Source of the DNA: Chloroflexi bacterium HGW-Chloroflexi-2
GTDB taxonomy: Bacteria > Chloroflexota > Anaerolineae > Anaerolineales > Anaerolineaceae
Assembly: GCA_002840735.1 (NCBI GenBank)
Contig: PHBY01000001.1
Location: forward strand, 62,001-126,000
Direction of reading: 5' to 3'
DNA length: 64,000 nt
In this document: positions 44,029-53,665 of the stretch, piece after piece
Layout of the letters: each line of letters starts with the position of its first letter
Numbering within the stretch: the stretch's first letter is position 1
Translations under genes and position numbers: made by a program
The notes under the pieces: generated by a model
Database searches by the model: none
Told to the model about the DNA's origin: nothing
Seen by the model: the letters and a program-made list of their open reading frames with translations, nothing else

Positions 44029-44676
44029 ATGCTGGGTCTATCTATTTCTAAACTAATTATTCGAATAATTACATTGGTTATCGCTTTCACCGTGCATGAA
44101 TTTTCGCATGCCTGGACTGCGAATTCATTTGGGGACCAAACGCCAAAGGATCATGGAAGGTTGACATTAAATCCATTGGTTCATCTTGATCCCTTTGGTA
44201 GTTTGTTATTGCTAGTCGCAGGATTTGGTTGGGCAAAACCTGTCCCTGTAAATCCATACGTCCTTAACCGGCGCTCTCCCAGTGCTTTTATGTGGGTTTC
44301 ATTAGCAGGACCATTATCCAATCTTTTAATGGCTGTTTTAGCTGCAATTCCCCTACGATTCGGATTGATTCAATATCAGATTCCAACATCAAAATTTATA
44401 CCCACCGCTTATGAATTTGCGATTGAATTCATTATCATCAACTTAGCATTAATGCTCTTCAACTTAATTCCATTAGCCCCTTTGGATGGAGAAAAGGTTC
44501 TGGACTTTTTTCTTCCCCAGAACCTACAACAAGGATGGAATAAAATAAAACAATTTGGACCAATTATTCTCCTTGCTTTAATTTTTGTATTACCAATGAT
44601 CGGAATTGATTTAATCAGCATGGTTTTAACACCTGCTTTATCAGGATTATTAAGAGTTCTCATTGGAGGGTACTGA
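44029..44676 (+). CDS. site-2 protease family membrane metalloprotease (M50)
   Basis: A 215-residue intramembrane protease with five or six spans. The zinc motif is HEFSHAW (His23, Glu24, His27); the third ligand is in LIPLAPLDGEK. It lacks PDZ and CBS domains and belongs to the short RseP/SpoIVFB-like group often annotated as rhomboid-like S2P. The substrate is unknown. Its stop overlaps the next gene by one base. Confidence 0.88.
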   Translation: MLGLSISKLIIRIITLVIAFTVHEFSHAWTANSFGDQTPKDHGRLTLNPLVHLDPFGSLLLLVAGFGWAKPVPVNPYVLNRRSPSAFMWVSLAGPLSNLLMAVLAAIPLRFGLIQYQIPTSKFIPTAYEFAIEFIIINLALMLFNLIPLAPLDGEKVLDFFLPQNLQQGWNKIKQFGPIILLALIFVLPMIGIDLISMVLTPALSGLLRVLIGGY

Positions 44677-45659
44677 TGACAATTAAATTATCAGTTATCG
44701 GTTGCGGAAAAATTGGCACCTCAATAGGACTGGCATTAAAAAATCACACTCAGGAAATTCATCGTACTTGTTTCGATCGGATTCCTGCCAATTCAAAACA
44801 AGCCCATGATATGCAGGCTTTTGATCAAATTGCCTTGAGGGTTAATGAATGTGTGGAAAATGCTGATGTTGTTATTCTTGCCATCCCGGTTGATGAATTA
44901 CTAATAACAATTGATACGATATCTCCTTACTTAAAATCTGGATCCATTCTTATTGATACGTCCCCAATTAAAATTAGTATAAAAGAATATATTGAGGACA
45001 AGTTACCAGAAGATCGCTATTTTTTGTCCATTTTCCCAACAATCAATCCTGCTTATATTCATGAAGCTGAAAACTCACCTGAATTTGCTCACGAAGACTT
45101 GTTTTGTAATGCTCTAATTGTTTTAACAGGATCAGAGCGTACGAGCAACGAAGCTTTTAAATTAGGAACAGATTTATCAAAATTCTTTGGTGCCCAGGTT
45201 TTGTTCGCAGATCCATATGAAGTGGATGGATTACTGGCAGCCACTGAAACATTACCAAAACTGATTTCCGCTGCATACATTCATGCCGTTATGGATCAAC
45301 CTGGCTGGAAAGAAGGCAGGAAATTAACAAATAATCCATTTAATTCACTTACACAATTGATTACCCATCTGGATGAACGCGAAGACTATGGAAAATCAGC
45401 TGAACTGAATCGAGAAAACACGATAAGAACGATCGACAATATGATTTATTCTTTAAAGGCCATTCGTGATTTGCTACAGGAAGAAAATTCTTCTGAAATT
45501 CAAAAATGGTACCAGAAATCCCTGGATAACCACAATAAATGGTCCGAGGAGAGAAAATTGGCAACCTGGAATAAAATTACTGGTAAAGAAGATATACCAT
45601 CGAGTGCTGACATTTTTAAGAATTTATTAGGCTTTGGAAAAAAAAGAAAAGATAAATAG
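44676..45659 (+). CDS. prephenate dehydrogenase-like protein
   Basis: A 327-residue TyrA-superfamily dehydrogenase. The N-terminal NAD fold is GCGKIGTSIGLAL, ILAIPVDELL follows and FPTINPAYIHEAE replaces the usual HPMFGP-type catalytic motif, with the helical C-terminal domain LLAATETLPKLISAAY. The altered histidine motif makes true prephenate dehydrogenase activity uncertain. No chorismate mutase or ACT domain is present. It follows the protease gene with overlap. Confidence 0.72.
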   Translation: MTIKLSVIGCGKIGTSIGLALKNHTQEIHRTCFDRIPANSKQAHDMQAFDQIALRVNECVENADVVILAIPVDELLITIDTISPYLKSGSILIDTSPIKISIKEYIEDKLPEDRYFLSIFPTINPAYIHEAENSPEFAHEDLFCNALIVLTGSERTSNEAFKLGTDLSKFFGAQVLFADPYEVDGLLAATETLPKLISAAYIHAVMDQPGWKEGRKLTNNPFNSLTQLITHLDEREDYGKSAELNRENTIRTIDNMIYSLKAIRDLLQEENSSEIQKWYQKSLDNHNKWSEERKLATWNKITGKEDIPSSADIFKNLLGFGKKRKDK

Positions 45660-45664
45660 GATTT

Positions 45665-47098
45665 GTGAACAAACCCGTCTATTGTTATATGATTCTTTGT
45701 GAAAACCAGGCTTTTTATACTGGCTGGACGAAAAATATTTCTTCGAGGTTTAAACAACATCAAAGCGGGAATGGATCACGTTATACAAAACAAAACAAAC
45801 CAGTTAAAGTGATTTATTGGAAAACCTGCAAAGATAAATCAACTGCAATGAAGAAAGAAATCGAAATCAAGAAATTGAACAAAAAACAAAAAGAGAAATT
45901 GATTTTTGGGTGGAGAAAGAGCATGAATTTACCTGTAGCTTTTGATCAGTTTGAATATCTTTCCATTGCGCCTGGACGTGTAAACATGTTAGGAGAACAC
46001 ATCGACTATAACGGAGGTTCGGTTCTCCCTGCCGCTATTGATCGTTATGTTTATTTGGGTGCTAACAAAAGCAATGATCAGATTATTAAAATCACTGCAT
46101 TGGATCTGGATCAGACGATTTCATTTCGAATCGATCAGATTGAAAAGAAAATAGACATACAGGGCAATCCTTTACCGGAGTGGTCTTTATACCCAGCTGG
46201 TGTTTTTTGGGCAGCTGCAAAACAAAATTTGAGAATTTCAGGTTTTGAAGGAATAATTACATCCACCATTCCCATGGGTACAGGATTGAGTTCATCAGCT
46301 GCTGTTGAAGTCGCATTTGCAGCGCTGATGCGCGAATTTTGCTCGTGGGATATCGATAACCTGGAGTTAGCAAAAATCTGTCAAATGGCTGAAAATCAAT
46401 ATATCGGCGTAAATTGTGGTCTGATGGATCAATTCGCATCGGCAAATGGTGTGCAAAACTCCCTTCTTTTTTTTAATACAACTACGCTGGACTGGTTCCC
46501 GGTCGAACTTCCAGATAATGTCACCATTGTAATTACGAATTCAAAAATTTCACGTGCATTATCCACATCAGCATACAACGAACGCAGGCGGTCTTGCGAA
46601 AAAGCATTAATCGACCTTCAGAAAACATATCCTGGACGTTCGAATTTATGTCAAATTTCTATCTCAGAATTTGAAGAGATAGAAAATGAATTAGAGGAAA
46701 CGCTGCATAAACGTGCAAAACATGTGGTTAACGAGTGCAATCGTGTTAACCAGGCAATCAATTTTCTAAAAGATAATATGCTTGTTGAGTTTGGTGAACT
46801 GATGAAAGCCAGTCATAACTCATTACGCGATTTATATGAAGTAAGTACTCCGGAATTGGATTTTATGGTTTCAATAGCGAATAATATCGATGGATGTTAT
46901 GGTTCACGATTAACGGGAGCGGGATTTGGTGGCTGTATCGTCTCTCTCGTTAAAACTGAGTCAGTAAATAAGTATGTTAAAGAATTAGAATCCACATATC
47001 TCAAAAAAACTGGGAAAGAAATAGAAACTTATGTCTGTAAAGCCAGTGAAGGTGTTACAGTTCAATGGCATGAATTGACTGCTTCATATGTGGATTAA
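45665..47098 (+). CDS. galK: fusion of GIY-YIG endonuclease domain and galactokinase
   Basis: A 477-residue frame joining two complete proteins. Residues 1-80 are a UPF0213/YhbQ-type GIY-YIG domain with YCYMILCENQAFYTGWT, SSRFKQHQSGNGSRYT and KKEIEIKKL, the catalytic Tyr, Arg and Glu all present. Residues ~87-477 are a full galactokinase: APGRVNMLGEHIDYNGG, the ATP loop PMGTGLSSSAA, and LTGAGFGGC. Galactose phosphorylation to galactose-1-phosphate is expected. An internal ATG at 45923 preceded by GGAGAAAGAGC could also start galactokinase alone. The linker is only about six residues. Confidence 0.85.
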   Translation: MNKPVYCYMILCENQAFYTGWTKNISSRFKQHQSGNGSRYTKQNKPVKVIYWKTCKDKSTAMKKEIEIKKLNKKQKEKLIFGWRKSMNLPVAFDQFEYLSIAPGRVNMLGEHIDYNGGSVLPAAIDRYVYLGANKSNDQIIKITALDLDQTISFRIDQIEKKIDIQGNPLPEWSLYPAGVFWAAAKQNLRISGFEGIITSTIPMGTGLSSSAAVEVAFAALMREFCSWDIDNLELAKICQMAENQYIGVNCGLMDQFASANGVQNSLLFFNTTTLDWFPVELPDNVTIVITNSKISRALSTSAYNERRRSCEKALIDLQKTYPGRSNLCQISISEFEEIENELEETLHKRAKHVVNECNRVNQAINFLKDNMLVEFGELMKASHNSLRDLYEVSTPELDFMVSIANNIDGCYGSRLTGAGFGGCIVSLVKTESVNKYVKELESTYLKKTGKEIETYVCKASEGVTVQWHELTASYVD

Positions 47099-47191
47099 AC
47101 AATTTTTTTTGTTTATTGGTGAAACAAGTCGTTTCTTAGTTAGAAGTTTTTTTTGTATAATTAGTCAATAAGTATTAATTGGAGGAAAACC

Positions 47192-47386
47192 ATGAGAGTC
47201 GTCGTTGATCCGGATTTATGTATGGGGTGTGGAGTTTGTGAGAGTATTGCTCCGGATATTTTCGAATTGGGAGATGAACTTCATGCAAAAGTTATCCTGG
47301 ACCCAATTCAAGAAAAATATAGATACGTTGTTGAAGAAGCAATAGCTGAATGTCCAGAAGTTGCTATTCAGATAACCGAAGAATAA
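47192..47386 (+). CDS. single-cluster ferredoxin
   Basis: A 64-residue [4Fe-4S] or [3Fe-4S]-type ferredoxin with CMGCGVC (Cys10, 13, 16) and a fourth cysteine in AECPEVAI (Cys54). All four cysteines are present, favouring a 4Fe cluster. GGAGGAAAACC precedes the ATG, and TATAAT lies at 47156-47161. It is a single-gene unit with its own terminator. The partner enzyme is unknown. Confidence 0.92.
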   Translation: MRVVVDPDLCMGCGVCESIAPDIFELGDELHAKVILDPIQEKYRYVVEEAIAECPEVAIQITEE

Positions 47387-47409
47387 AAAAGAGCTTGATA
47401 GCTCTTTTT
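47386..47409 (+). terminator. intrinsic terminator after ferredoxin
   Basis: AAAAAGAGCT, loop TGAT, AGCTCTTTTT forms a ten-base stem with T run. It may work on both strands; the minus phosphoribosyltransferase gene also ends nearby at 47440. Confidence 0.88.
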
Positions 47410-47439
47410 CAATCTACATTTATAGAAATCAAAATTAGT

Positions 47440-47985
47440 TTATTCAAAAAACAAGGGCAAATGACCCAGGGAAATGATTCCTCCCCATTCGTTTGAGTCA
47501 CCTTCGGTAAAAATCGCTACTTCTTCTACAATCGTCGCTCCAGCCATTTCCATCAATTTTCGCATGGCTTCAAGTGTTGATCCTGTACTGATCACATCAT
47601 CTACAATAAGTACTTTTTTACCTTCGATCAATCTAAAATCTTTTTCATCTAAAAATAATTTTTGTTCAGAACCGGTTGTGATGGAATTCGTTTCTACCTG
47701 TAAAGCATCTCCCATATAGGGTTTGTAAGATTTCCTTAAAACCACATATTGTTTGTCATTCATGACAGACATTGCATGTGCAAGCGGGATACTTTTGGAT
47801 TCTGCAGTCACAATCAAATCGTAATCAATGTTGTTCAATTTTTTTACTAACTCTTGCGCGCTGGCTTCTACGAGTTCGGTATCTCCTAAAATATTTAATA
47901 CAGCAATCTTTAACCCTGGTTTTACCTCAAATAATGGCAAATTTCTTTTTACGCCTGCTATCTCTACTGAATAGGTTTCCCTCAT
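47440..47985 (-). CDS. phosphoribosyltransferase (adenine/xanthine PRT-like)
   Basis: A 181-residue type I phosphoribosyltransferase. The PRPP-binding motif is VLIVDDVISTGSTL; TAESKSIPLAHAMS gives the second loop. It resembles adenine phosphoribosyltransferase in size and motif order, but the purine specificity is not certain. The start ATG follows GGAGAATATT. It is divergent from the nicotinate phosphoribosyltransferase gene, with 220 bases between. Confidence 0.8.
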   Translation of the reverse strand: MRETYSVEIAGVKRNLPLFEVKPGLKIAVLNILGDTELVEASAQELVKKLNNIDYDLIVTAESKSIPLAHAMSVMNDKQYVVLRKSYKPYMGDALQVETNSITTGSEQKLFLDEKDFRLIEGKKVLIVDDVISTGSTLEAMRKLMEMAGATIVEEVAIFTEGDSNEWGGIISLGHLPLFFE

Positions 47986-48166
47986 AATATTCTCCATAAC
48001 GTACTTAGAAAATTGATAACATCACTATTTACAAAATGACATTATCATCATCAAAAGTTTATCATAATTTCTAATTCAATAGAGGAAATTTCCCTACTGG
48101 TGATAATAATCCCATTAATAAATTTTGAAATATTCTTCTTAAACTCGATTAAATTTATGATTTCGT

Positions 48167-48172
48167 TATAAT
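48167..48172 (+). promoter_or_regulatory. -10 element of nicotinate phosphoribosyltransferase gene
   Basis: TATAAT 33 bases before the ATG. A -35 box is not clear. The rest of the 220-base intergenic region is AT rich without a visible hairpin or operator. Confidence 0.4.
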
Positions 48173-48205
48173 ACATAAAAAGAGATTTACCTAATAGGAG
48201 ATGAT

Positions 48206-49549
48206 ATGAGTCTATTCGATGGTAAACGGCTCGACAATAAAACTTTCAAACTGGATATCGACCGAATGCGAAAGGGTTGGTATACCGATAAGTATTTCAC
48301 AAACATAACAATCATGTTAGAAAAATTATCCAAATTAAACCAATCCTACACAGGATCTAATTTCAGAATCCCTGAAAATCTGCGTTTTGAAGAGATAATC
48401 AATGGGGATATTGAAGTAGAAATGCAGTGGTTTACGAGACGCCAGGGGCACACAATTGTAGTCGGTGTCGATAAAGCATTAACCATGTTGAAACATTGTT
48501 GTGGATATTGGGATGAAGATAAATTCATAGATACCTCTGCAAATTTAAAGGTTTGGGCAATTCAGGATGGCTGCAAAGTATTTAGTGATGGAGATCCATT
48601 AAATGTCAAACCTGTCATACGCGTTCAGGGAAGATATCGTGATTTTGCAATTCTTGAAACTCCAACATTAGGTATCCTAACAAGAGCTAGCCGTGTAGCA
48701 ACGAATGTTTATCAGACACTGATCGCATCTAAAGGAAAACCTGTTTTGTTCTTTCCCGCGCGTTTCGATTTGCACGAAGTTCAAGCAGCAGATGGATATG
48801 CTTATAACATTGCCGTAAAACGCTTTAATCATGATTTTGCTAACCAGATTGTCACGTTTGTATCTACGGACGCGCAAGGAGATTGGTGGGGAGGATCGGG
48901 GGGAGGGACTGTAGCCCATGCTGCGATTGCTGCATTTCTAGGTGATACAGCCGAAGCAATGATCAATTTTGCAAGATTTTTGCCTTCCGGAATTCCACGT
49001 ATTGCTTTAGTCGACTTTAATAATGATAGCGTGACTGATACGCTTAAAGTGTGTAAAGTAATGTTCGAAAATTATATGGCTGAACTTTCCACTGGTAATG
49101 AAGATGAAGCAAAAAGATACATTCTTTATGGTGTACGGTTGGATACGAGTGGGTCTTTAAGGGATGTTTCGATAAATCCAATTGGTGATCCCGCGTTAGA
49201 TCTGGGAGTCAATCCCCGTCTCGTGTTTAATGTTCGACAGGCACTTGACTCAGATTGGCAATTTTGGGATATCAAGCCGGAGTGGAAAATTAAAGCAAAA
49301 GAATATTGTGAACAGGTGAAAATCGTTGTTTCTGGTGGATTCAATCCAGAAAAAATATCCCGGTTTGAAAAACTATCAGTTCCAGTTGATATCTATGCCG
49401 TTGGATCATATTTATTTGACAATCATGGACCAACAGTAACAGATTATACGGCTGATGTTGTCCGGGTTAAGATCAATGGAGAGTGGGTTGATATGGCAAA
49501 AGTCGGGAGAAAACAAATGGAAAATCCCGACCTGGAAAGGGTTTGGTAA
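48206..49549 (+). CDS. pncB: nicotinate phosphoribosyltransferase
   Basis: A 447-residue NAD-salvage enzyme that makes nicotinate mononucleotide from nicotinate and PRPP. The N-terminal region has MRKGWYTDKYFTNI, and FPARFDLHEVQAADGYAY plus FLPSGIPRIALVDFNNDSV are phosphoribosyltransferase-family features. The length fits the bacterial PncB/NaPRTase group. TAGGAGATGAT precedes the ATG. It is convergent with prmA, seven bases apart. Confidence 0.88.
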   Translation: MSLFDGKRLDNKTFKLDIDRMRKGWYTDKYFTNITIMLEKLSKLNQSYTGSNFRIPENLRFEEIINGDIEVEMQWFTRRQGHTIVVGVDKALTMLKHCCGYWDEDKFIDTSANLKVWAIQDGCKVFSDGDPLNVKPVIRVQGRYRDFAILETPTLGILTRASRVATNVYQTLIASKGKPVLFFPARFDLHEVQAADGYAYNIAVKRFNHDFANQIVTFVSTDAQGDWWGGSGGGTVAHAAIAAFLGDTAEAMINFARFLPSGIPRIALVDFNNDSVTDTLKVCKVMFENYMAELSTGNEDEAKRYILYGVRLDTSGSLRDVSINPIGDPALDLGVNPRLVFNVRQALDSDWQFWDIKPEWKIKAKEYCEQVKIVVSGGFNPEKISRFEKLSVPVDIYAVGSYLFDNHGPTVTDYTADVVRVKINGEWVDMAKVGRKQMENPDLERVW

Positions 49550-49556
49550 TATAAGT

Positions 49557-50480
49557 TCATTTTTGGAAAGCTAATGCAACCCAATCATTGATCATCACTT
49601 TTTTAATGAGATGAAATCCCTCTTCAAGAGCTTTTTGGACCACTTCATCTGATTGATAATCAAGAATACCAGAAAGTATTAGATATCCATTTTCTTTCAC
49701 CAGTTTTGATAAACCATTTGTAAATAATCGCAGAATGATGGGAGCCAATATATTGGTTAAAACCAGGTTGGCATTTTGGAAAGAAAAATCACAATTATTT
49801 ATTTCTGTGACTGAACCCAACCCAACTTCCAATTTTTCATGAACGGAATTTAATTCAGCTGTGTTTTTGGCAGCAACAACGGATGCATAGTCTAAATCAA
49901 CACCTAAAGCCTTTTTTGCTCCTAATTTAATTGCGGCAACAGATAAAATACCAGATCCACATCCCACATCAATGACATCCATACCAGGTTGACAGAATTC
50001 TTCGGATAAAGACATACACATCTGGGTCGTTGGATGGGTTCCGGTACCGAATGCCATGGAAGGATCGATCTTGACAATGATCCGATTTCTATCTTCATCT
50101 GTTTGATTAAGCCAGGAAGGAAGAATCAATAATTTTTCACCAATTTTTATGGGTTTATAATATTTTTTCCAACTTTCCATCCAATTCTGATCCAAAATGA
50201 TTTTATAAGTTGGATTTGGAATGGGTTGAATCATATTGAGGTGCCACAATGCTTCCTCAATTTTATTACGTATTTCATCGGTTTTTTCATCATAAGGCAG
50301 ATACCCAAATACACGAATATCACCTGTTTCTATAAGGACTTCTTCTGCTTCATCATATTTCGCGTCGGTTTCTGTTACAACACCATCTGCAATGTATCTC
50401 GATAAAACCTCACTGACAACCTCAGCAGTTTCACCATCACATGTAACTTTTACTTCTAACCAGTGAATATCCTCAGCCAC
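49557..50480 (-). CDS. prmA: ribosomal protein L11 methyltransferase
   Basis: A 307-residue SAM-dependent methyltransferase that trimethylates L11. The SAM motif is IDVGCGSGILSVAAIKLGAKK, with MAFGTGTHPTTQMC before it and LVLTNILAPI as the NxxA/P-type active-site strand. The N-terminal domain binds L11. A GTG start with GAGG upstream overlaps dnaJ by eight bases, so it is the last gene of the heat-shock operon, as in many Firmicutes and Chloroflexota. Confidence 0.93.
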   Translation of the reverse strand: MAEDIHWLEVKVTCDGETAEVVSEVLSRYIADGVVTETDAKYDEAEEVLIETGDIRVFGYLPYDEKTDEIRNKIEEALWHLNMIQPIPNPTYKIILDQNWMESWKKYYKPIKIGEKLLILPSWLNQTDEDRNRIIVKIDPSMAFGTGTHPTTQMCMSLSEEFCQPGMDVIDVGCGSGILSVAAIKLGAKKALGVDLDYASVVAAKNTAELNSVHEKLEVGLGSVTEINNCDFSFQNANLVLTNILAPIILRLFTNGLSKLVKENGYLILSGILDYQSDEVVQKALEEGFHLIKKVMINDWVALAFQK

Positions 50481-51591
50481 TCAAAACCTCTTTCAATCGA
50501 TCAAAGAATCCTTTTTCCTGTGGTAATACTTCAGTACCAAGCGTTTCTGCCAATTTTTCGAACAACTCTCTTTGATCTTGACTTACTTGAGTGGGTATTT
50601 CTACACCAACGATCACCAATTGATCTCCCCGTCCGCTACTGCGTAAATGAGGAACTCCATGGCCTCTGAGTTTAAATATTTTTCCGGGTTGTGTTCCAGG
50701 AGGAATAACTAGTTTTTCTTTACCATCTACTGTTGGTACTTCGATCTCTGCACCTAAGGTTGCTTGAGCGATATTGATATTTAAATCTATCTGAATATCT
50801 TCTTGATTTCTTCTAAAGAATTTATGAGGTTTAACACGAATTTCCAGATATAAATTCCCAACCGGTCCACCATTTAAACCGGGTTGTCCTTCGCCAGCCA
50901 GACGAATTTGTGTTCCATTGTCAACACCGGCTGGAATATGTACTAATTTTTTTGTAGTTTTCCGTTCCAAACCACTTCCCCGACATACTTTACATGGGGA
51001 TTGAATAACCGTTCCTTTTCCCTGACAGGTTGGACAGGCTGCAACCTGAACCATTGAGCCCAGAAAAGTCTGTCTTACCTGACGGACTTCACCACGTCCT
51101 CCACAATTGGAACAGGTGACAGGACTGGTTCCTGCTTCTGCACCAGTTCCACGGCAGGTGGAGCAGGTCTCATCTCGGGTAATTTCAATATCTTTATCTA
51201 CGCCAAAAACAGCTTCTTCAAATTCAAGGGTGACTGCATATGAAAGGTCAGCACCCCTGCGCGGTGCATTTTTCCGTCTTGATCCACCGCCCATTCCTCC
51301 AAAGCCAAAGAATTCCTCAAAAATATCTGAAAAATCAATCGTTGTAAAATCAGGCATGCCACCCATGCTATTTACGCCCGCATGACCATAGCGATCGTAC
51401 GCTGCTCTTTTATCAGTATCAGACAAAATTGCATATGCTTCATTGATTTCTTTAAATTTTTCTTCAGCATCCGGTTCTTTACTGACATCCGGATGATATT
51501 TTCTAGCCAGATTCCTGAATGAATTTTTTATCTCTTCCGCACTGGCATTACGGTTGATGTTTAATATTTCATAATAATCTCTTTGTGCCAT
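50473..51591 (-). CDS. dnaJ: chaperone DnaJ
   Basis: A 372-residue type I J-protein. The J domain has KYHPDV, a G/F-rich linker follows (GFGGMGGGSRRK), then four zinc-binding CxxCxGxG repeats: CSTCRGTG, CSNCGGRG, CPTCQGKG and CKVCRGSG. The substrate-binding domain and dimer tail follow. It stimulates DnaK ATPase. The ATG preceded by AGGTGA is used; a GTG two codons upstream is possible. Confidence 0.96.
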   Translation of the reverse strand: MAQRDYYEILNINRNASAEEIKNSFRNLARKYHPDVSKEPDAEEKFKEINEAYAILSDTDKRAAYDRYGHAGVNSMGGMPDFTTIDFSDIFEEFFGFGGMGGGSRRKNAPRRGADLSYAVTLEFEEAVFGVDKDIEITRDETCSTCRGTGAEAGTSPVTCSNCGGRGEVRQVRQTFLGSMVQVAACPTCQGKGTVIQSPCKVCRGSGLERKTTKKLVHIPAGVDNGTQIRLAGEGQPGLNGGPVGNLYLEIRVKPHKFFRRNQEDIQIDLNINIAQATLGAEIEVPTVDGKEKLVIPPGTQPGKIFKLRGHGVPHLRSSGRGDQLVIVGVEIPTQVSQDQRELFEKLAETLGTEVLPQEKGFFDRLKEVLSG

Positions 51592-51641
51592 GTTCACCTA
51601 CAAAATAAAAATTAACTTTACAATAATAGCATAAAAATTGA

Positions 51642-51665
51642 AACCGGAAGCAAATGCTACCGGTT
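51642..51665 (-). terminator. hairpin between dnaK and dnaJ
   Basis: Minus strand AACCGGTAGCATTTGCT-type stem closing with CCGGTT, then TTTCAATTTTT. It is an imperfect stem with a T-rich tract that could end or attenuate transcription before dnaJ. Confidence 0.5.
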
Positions 51666-51699
51666 AGCGTGTCACAAAGCCGAGATTAATAAACTTTCT

Positions 51700-51733
51700 C
51701 GAATGCAGAGAAGGATATCCCTCACTGCATTCG
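51700..51733 (-). terminator. second hairpin after dnaK
   Basis: CGAATGCAG and CTGCATTCG form a perfect nine-base stem 15 bases after the dnaK stop codon, with a further GAG/CTC pairing in the loop. The T run after it is weak, so it may be a processing or stability element. Confidence 0.5.
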
Positions 51734-51747
51734 AGTTGATTTGTACA

Positions 51748-53655
51748 TTAGACACTCTTGAATTCACCATCCACAACATCGTCATTTCCTGGTTGTGAAT
51801 CTCCACCTTGCTCAGGTCCAGATTGAGGATCAGCCTGTCCAGCTTCGCTACCAGGTTGTTGATACATACTGGCACCGACCTGTTGGATTAATTCTTCCAT
51901 TTCCTGAATCAACTTTTGAATGCCTTCTACATCTTCACCGGTAACCTTACTGCGTAAATCTGATATCTTGGTATCAATTTGTTGTTTTTTCTCGCTATCA
52001 ATCTTGTCAGCATTTTCGCGAAGCATTTTTTCTGCCTGATAAATCAAATTATCAGCATGATTACGGGCTTCTACTACCTGCTTGCGTCTTTTATCTTCTT
52101 CTGCATGCAATTCAGCTTCTTTGCGCATTTTTTCAACTTCTGTGTCATTCAAACCTGAAGAAGCTGTGATGGTAATATTTTGTGATCGATTAGTAGCTTT
52201 GTCGACAGCATTAACATTCAGAATACCATTTGCATTGATGTCGAACGTAACCTCAATTTGAGGGACACCTCGGGGAGCTGGTGGAATACCATCCAGGACA
52301 AATTTTCCCAAGGATTTATTGTCGGTTGCCATGGGGCGTTCACCCTGCAGTACATGAATTTCTACTGAAGTCTGACTATCGGCAGCGGTCGAGAAAATCT
52401 GACTCTTGCGAGCAGGAATGGTTGTATTCCTTTCAATAATTGGTGTTGCGACGCTACCCATGGTTTCTACAGAAAGGGTTAATGGTGTGACATCCAATAA
52501 TAAAATGTCCTTTACATCACCAGCTAACACTGCAGCCTGAATAGCAGCACCTACGGCAACCACCTCATCAGGATTGACACCTTTATGTGGTTCTTTATTG
52601 AATTCTTTACGAACAGCTTCCTGAACAGCCGGCATTCTGGTCATACCACCAACCAGCACAACTTCACTGATATCGGCAGGTCTCAATCCCGCATCAGACA
52701 TTGCTTTCCGTACCGGTTCCATTGAGCGTTGGACAAGATCTTCTGTTAATTGTTCCAGCTTCGCTCTGGTAAATGTTTTAACCATGTGTTTTGGACCACT
52801 TGCATCAGCCGTTAAATATGGGAGGTTGATCTCGGTTTGCATTACGGTTGATAATTCGATTTTAGCTTTCTCAGCTGCTTCCTTTAGTCGCTGCAAGGCT
52901 TGACGATCATTGCGCAGATCCATACCGGTATCTTTTTTAAATTCATCAATCAACCAGTCCATAACACGTAAATCAAAATCATCACCGCCCAGGAAAGTAT
53001 CTCCACTGGTTGATTTGACTTGAAATACACCATCCCCTACATCAAGAATGGAGATATCAAATGTACCACCACCAAGGTCATATACAGCGATAATCTCATT
53101 TTTCTTTTTATCTAGGCCATACGCCAGGGATGATGCTGTTGGCTCATTGATGATACGTAATACTTCGAGACCAGCTATACGGCCAGCGTCTTTGGTTGCA
53201 TTTCGTTGTGCATCATTAAAATATGCAGGGACGGTTATAACAGCCTGAGTAACTGGTTCACCTAAAAAAGATTCTGCATCTGCTTTTAATTTTGATAAAA
53301 TCATTGCTGAAATTTCTGGGGCGGAATAATCTCTTCCATCCAGTGAAACACGAACATCTCCATTCGGTGCTTTTGAAATTTTATAAGGAACCCGTTGTTC
53401 TGTTCTTGTCGTTTCAGCATCTCCATATTTTCGACCCATCAACCGTTTAATGGAGAAAATCGTATTCTCTGGATTCACGATTGCCTGGTTTCGTGCCGAT
53501 CGACCCACAATTCGTTCATGATTTTTATTGACTGCTACAACCGATGGAACTAACCTTTCGCCTTCAGCGGAAGGTATTACAACCGGTTCACCACCCTGCA
53601 TAACTGCAACGACAGAATTTGTTGTTCCTAAATCTATACCAACTATTTTTCCCAT
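51748..53655 (-). CDS. dnaK: chaperone DnaK (Hsp70)
   Basis: A 635-residue Hsp70. The ATPase domain begins [13 protein letters not shown], with [14 protein letters not shown] and [12 protein letters not shown]. The substrate-binding domain has [13 protein letters not shown], and the lid ends with a glycine/aspartate-rich tail (DDVVDGEFK). TAGGAGGCAAATT precedes the ATG, 10 bases after grpE. Confidence 0.98.
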   Translation of the reverse strand: MGKIVGIDLGTTNSVVAVMQGGEPVVIPSAEGERLVPSVVAVNKNHERIVGRSARNQAIVNPENTIFSIKRLMGRKYGDAETTRTEQRVPYKISKAPNGDVRVSLDGRDYSAPEISAMILSKLKADAESFLGEPVTQAVITVPAYFNDAQRNATKDAGRIAGLEVLRIINEPTASSLAYGLDKKKNEIIAVYDLGGGTFDISILDVGDGVFQVKSTSGDTFLGGDDFDLRVMDWLIDEFKKDTGMDLRNDRQALQRLKEAAEKAKIELSTVMQTEINLPYLTADASGPKHMVKTFTRAKLEQLTEDLVQRSMEPVRKAMSDAGLRPADISEVVLVGGMTRMPAVQEAVRKEFNKEPHKGVNPDEVVAVGAAIQAAVLAGDVKDILLLDVTPLTLSVETMGSVATPIIERNTTIPARKSQIFSTAADSQTSVEIHVLQGERPMATDNKSLGKFVLDGIPPAPRGVPQIEVTFDINANGILNVNAVDKATNRSQNITITASSGLNDTEVEKMRKEAELHAEEDKRRKQVVEARNHADNLIYQAEKMLRENADKIDSEKKQQIDTKISDLRSKVTGEDVEGIQKLIQEMEELIQQVGASMYQQPGSEAGQADPQSGPEQGGDSQPGNDDVVDGEFKSV

Positions 53656-53665
53656 AATTTGCCTC

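Noticed and set aside
45665-45922. GIY-YIG domain as a homing endonuclease or mobile intron part
   Set aside because: It is the short UPF0213/YhbQ type, not an intron-associated one, and no intron or inserted gene is seen.
50463-50669. Plus-strand frame across the dnaJ/prmA junction
   Set aside because: Antisense to two strongly conserved genes; no domain.
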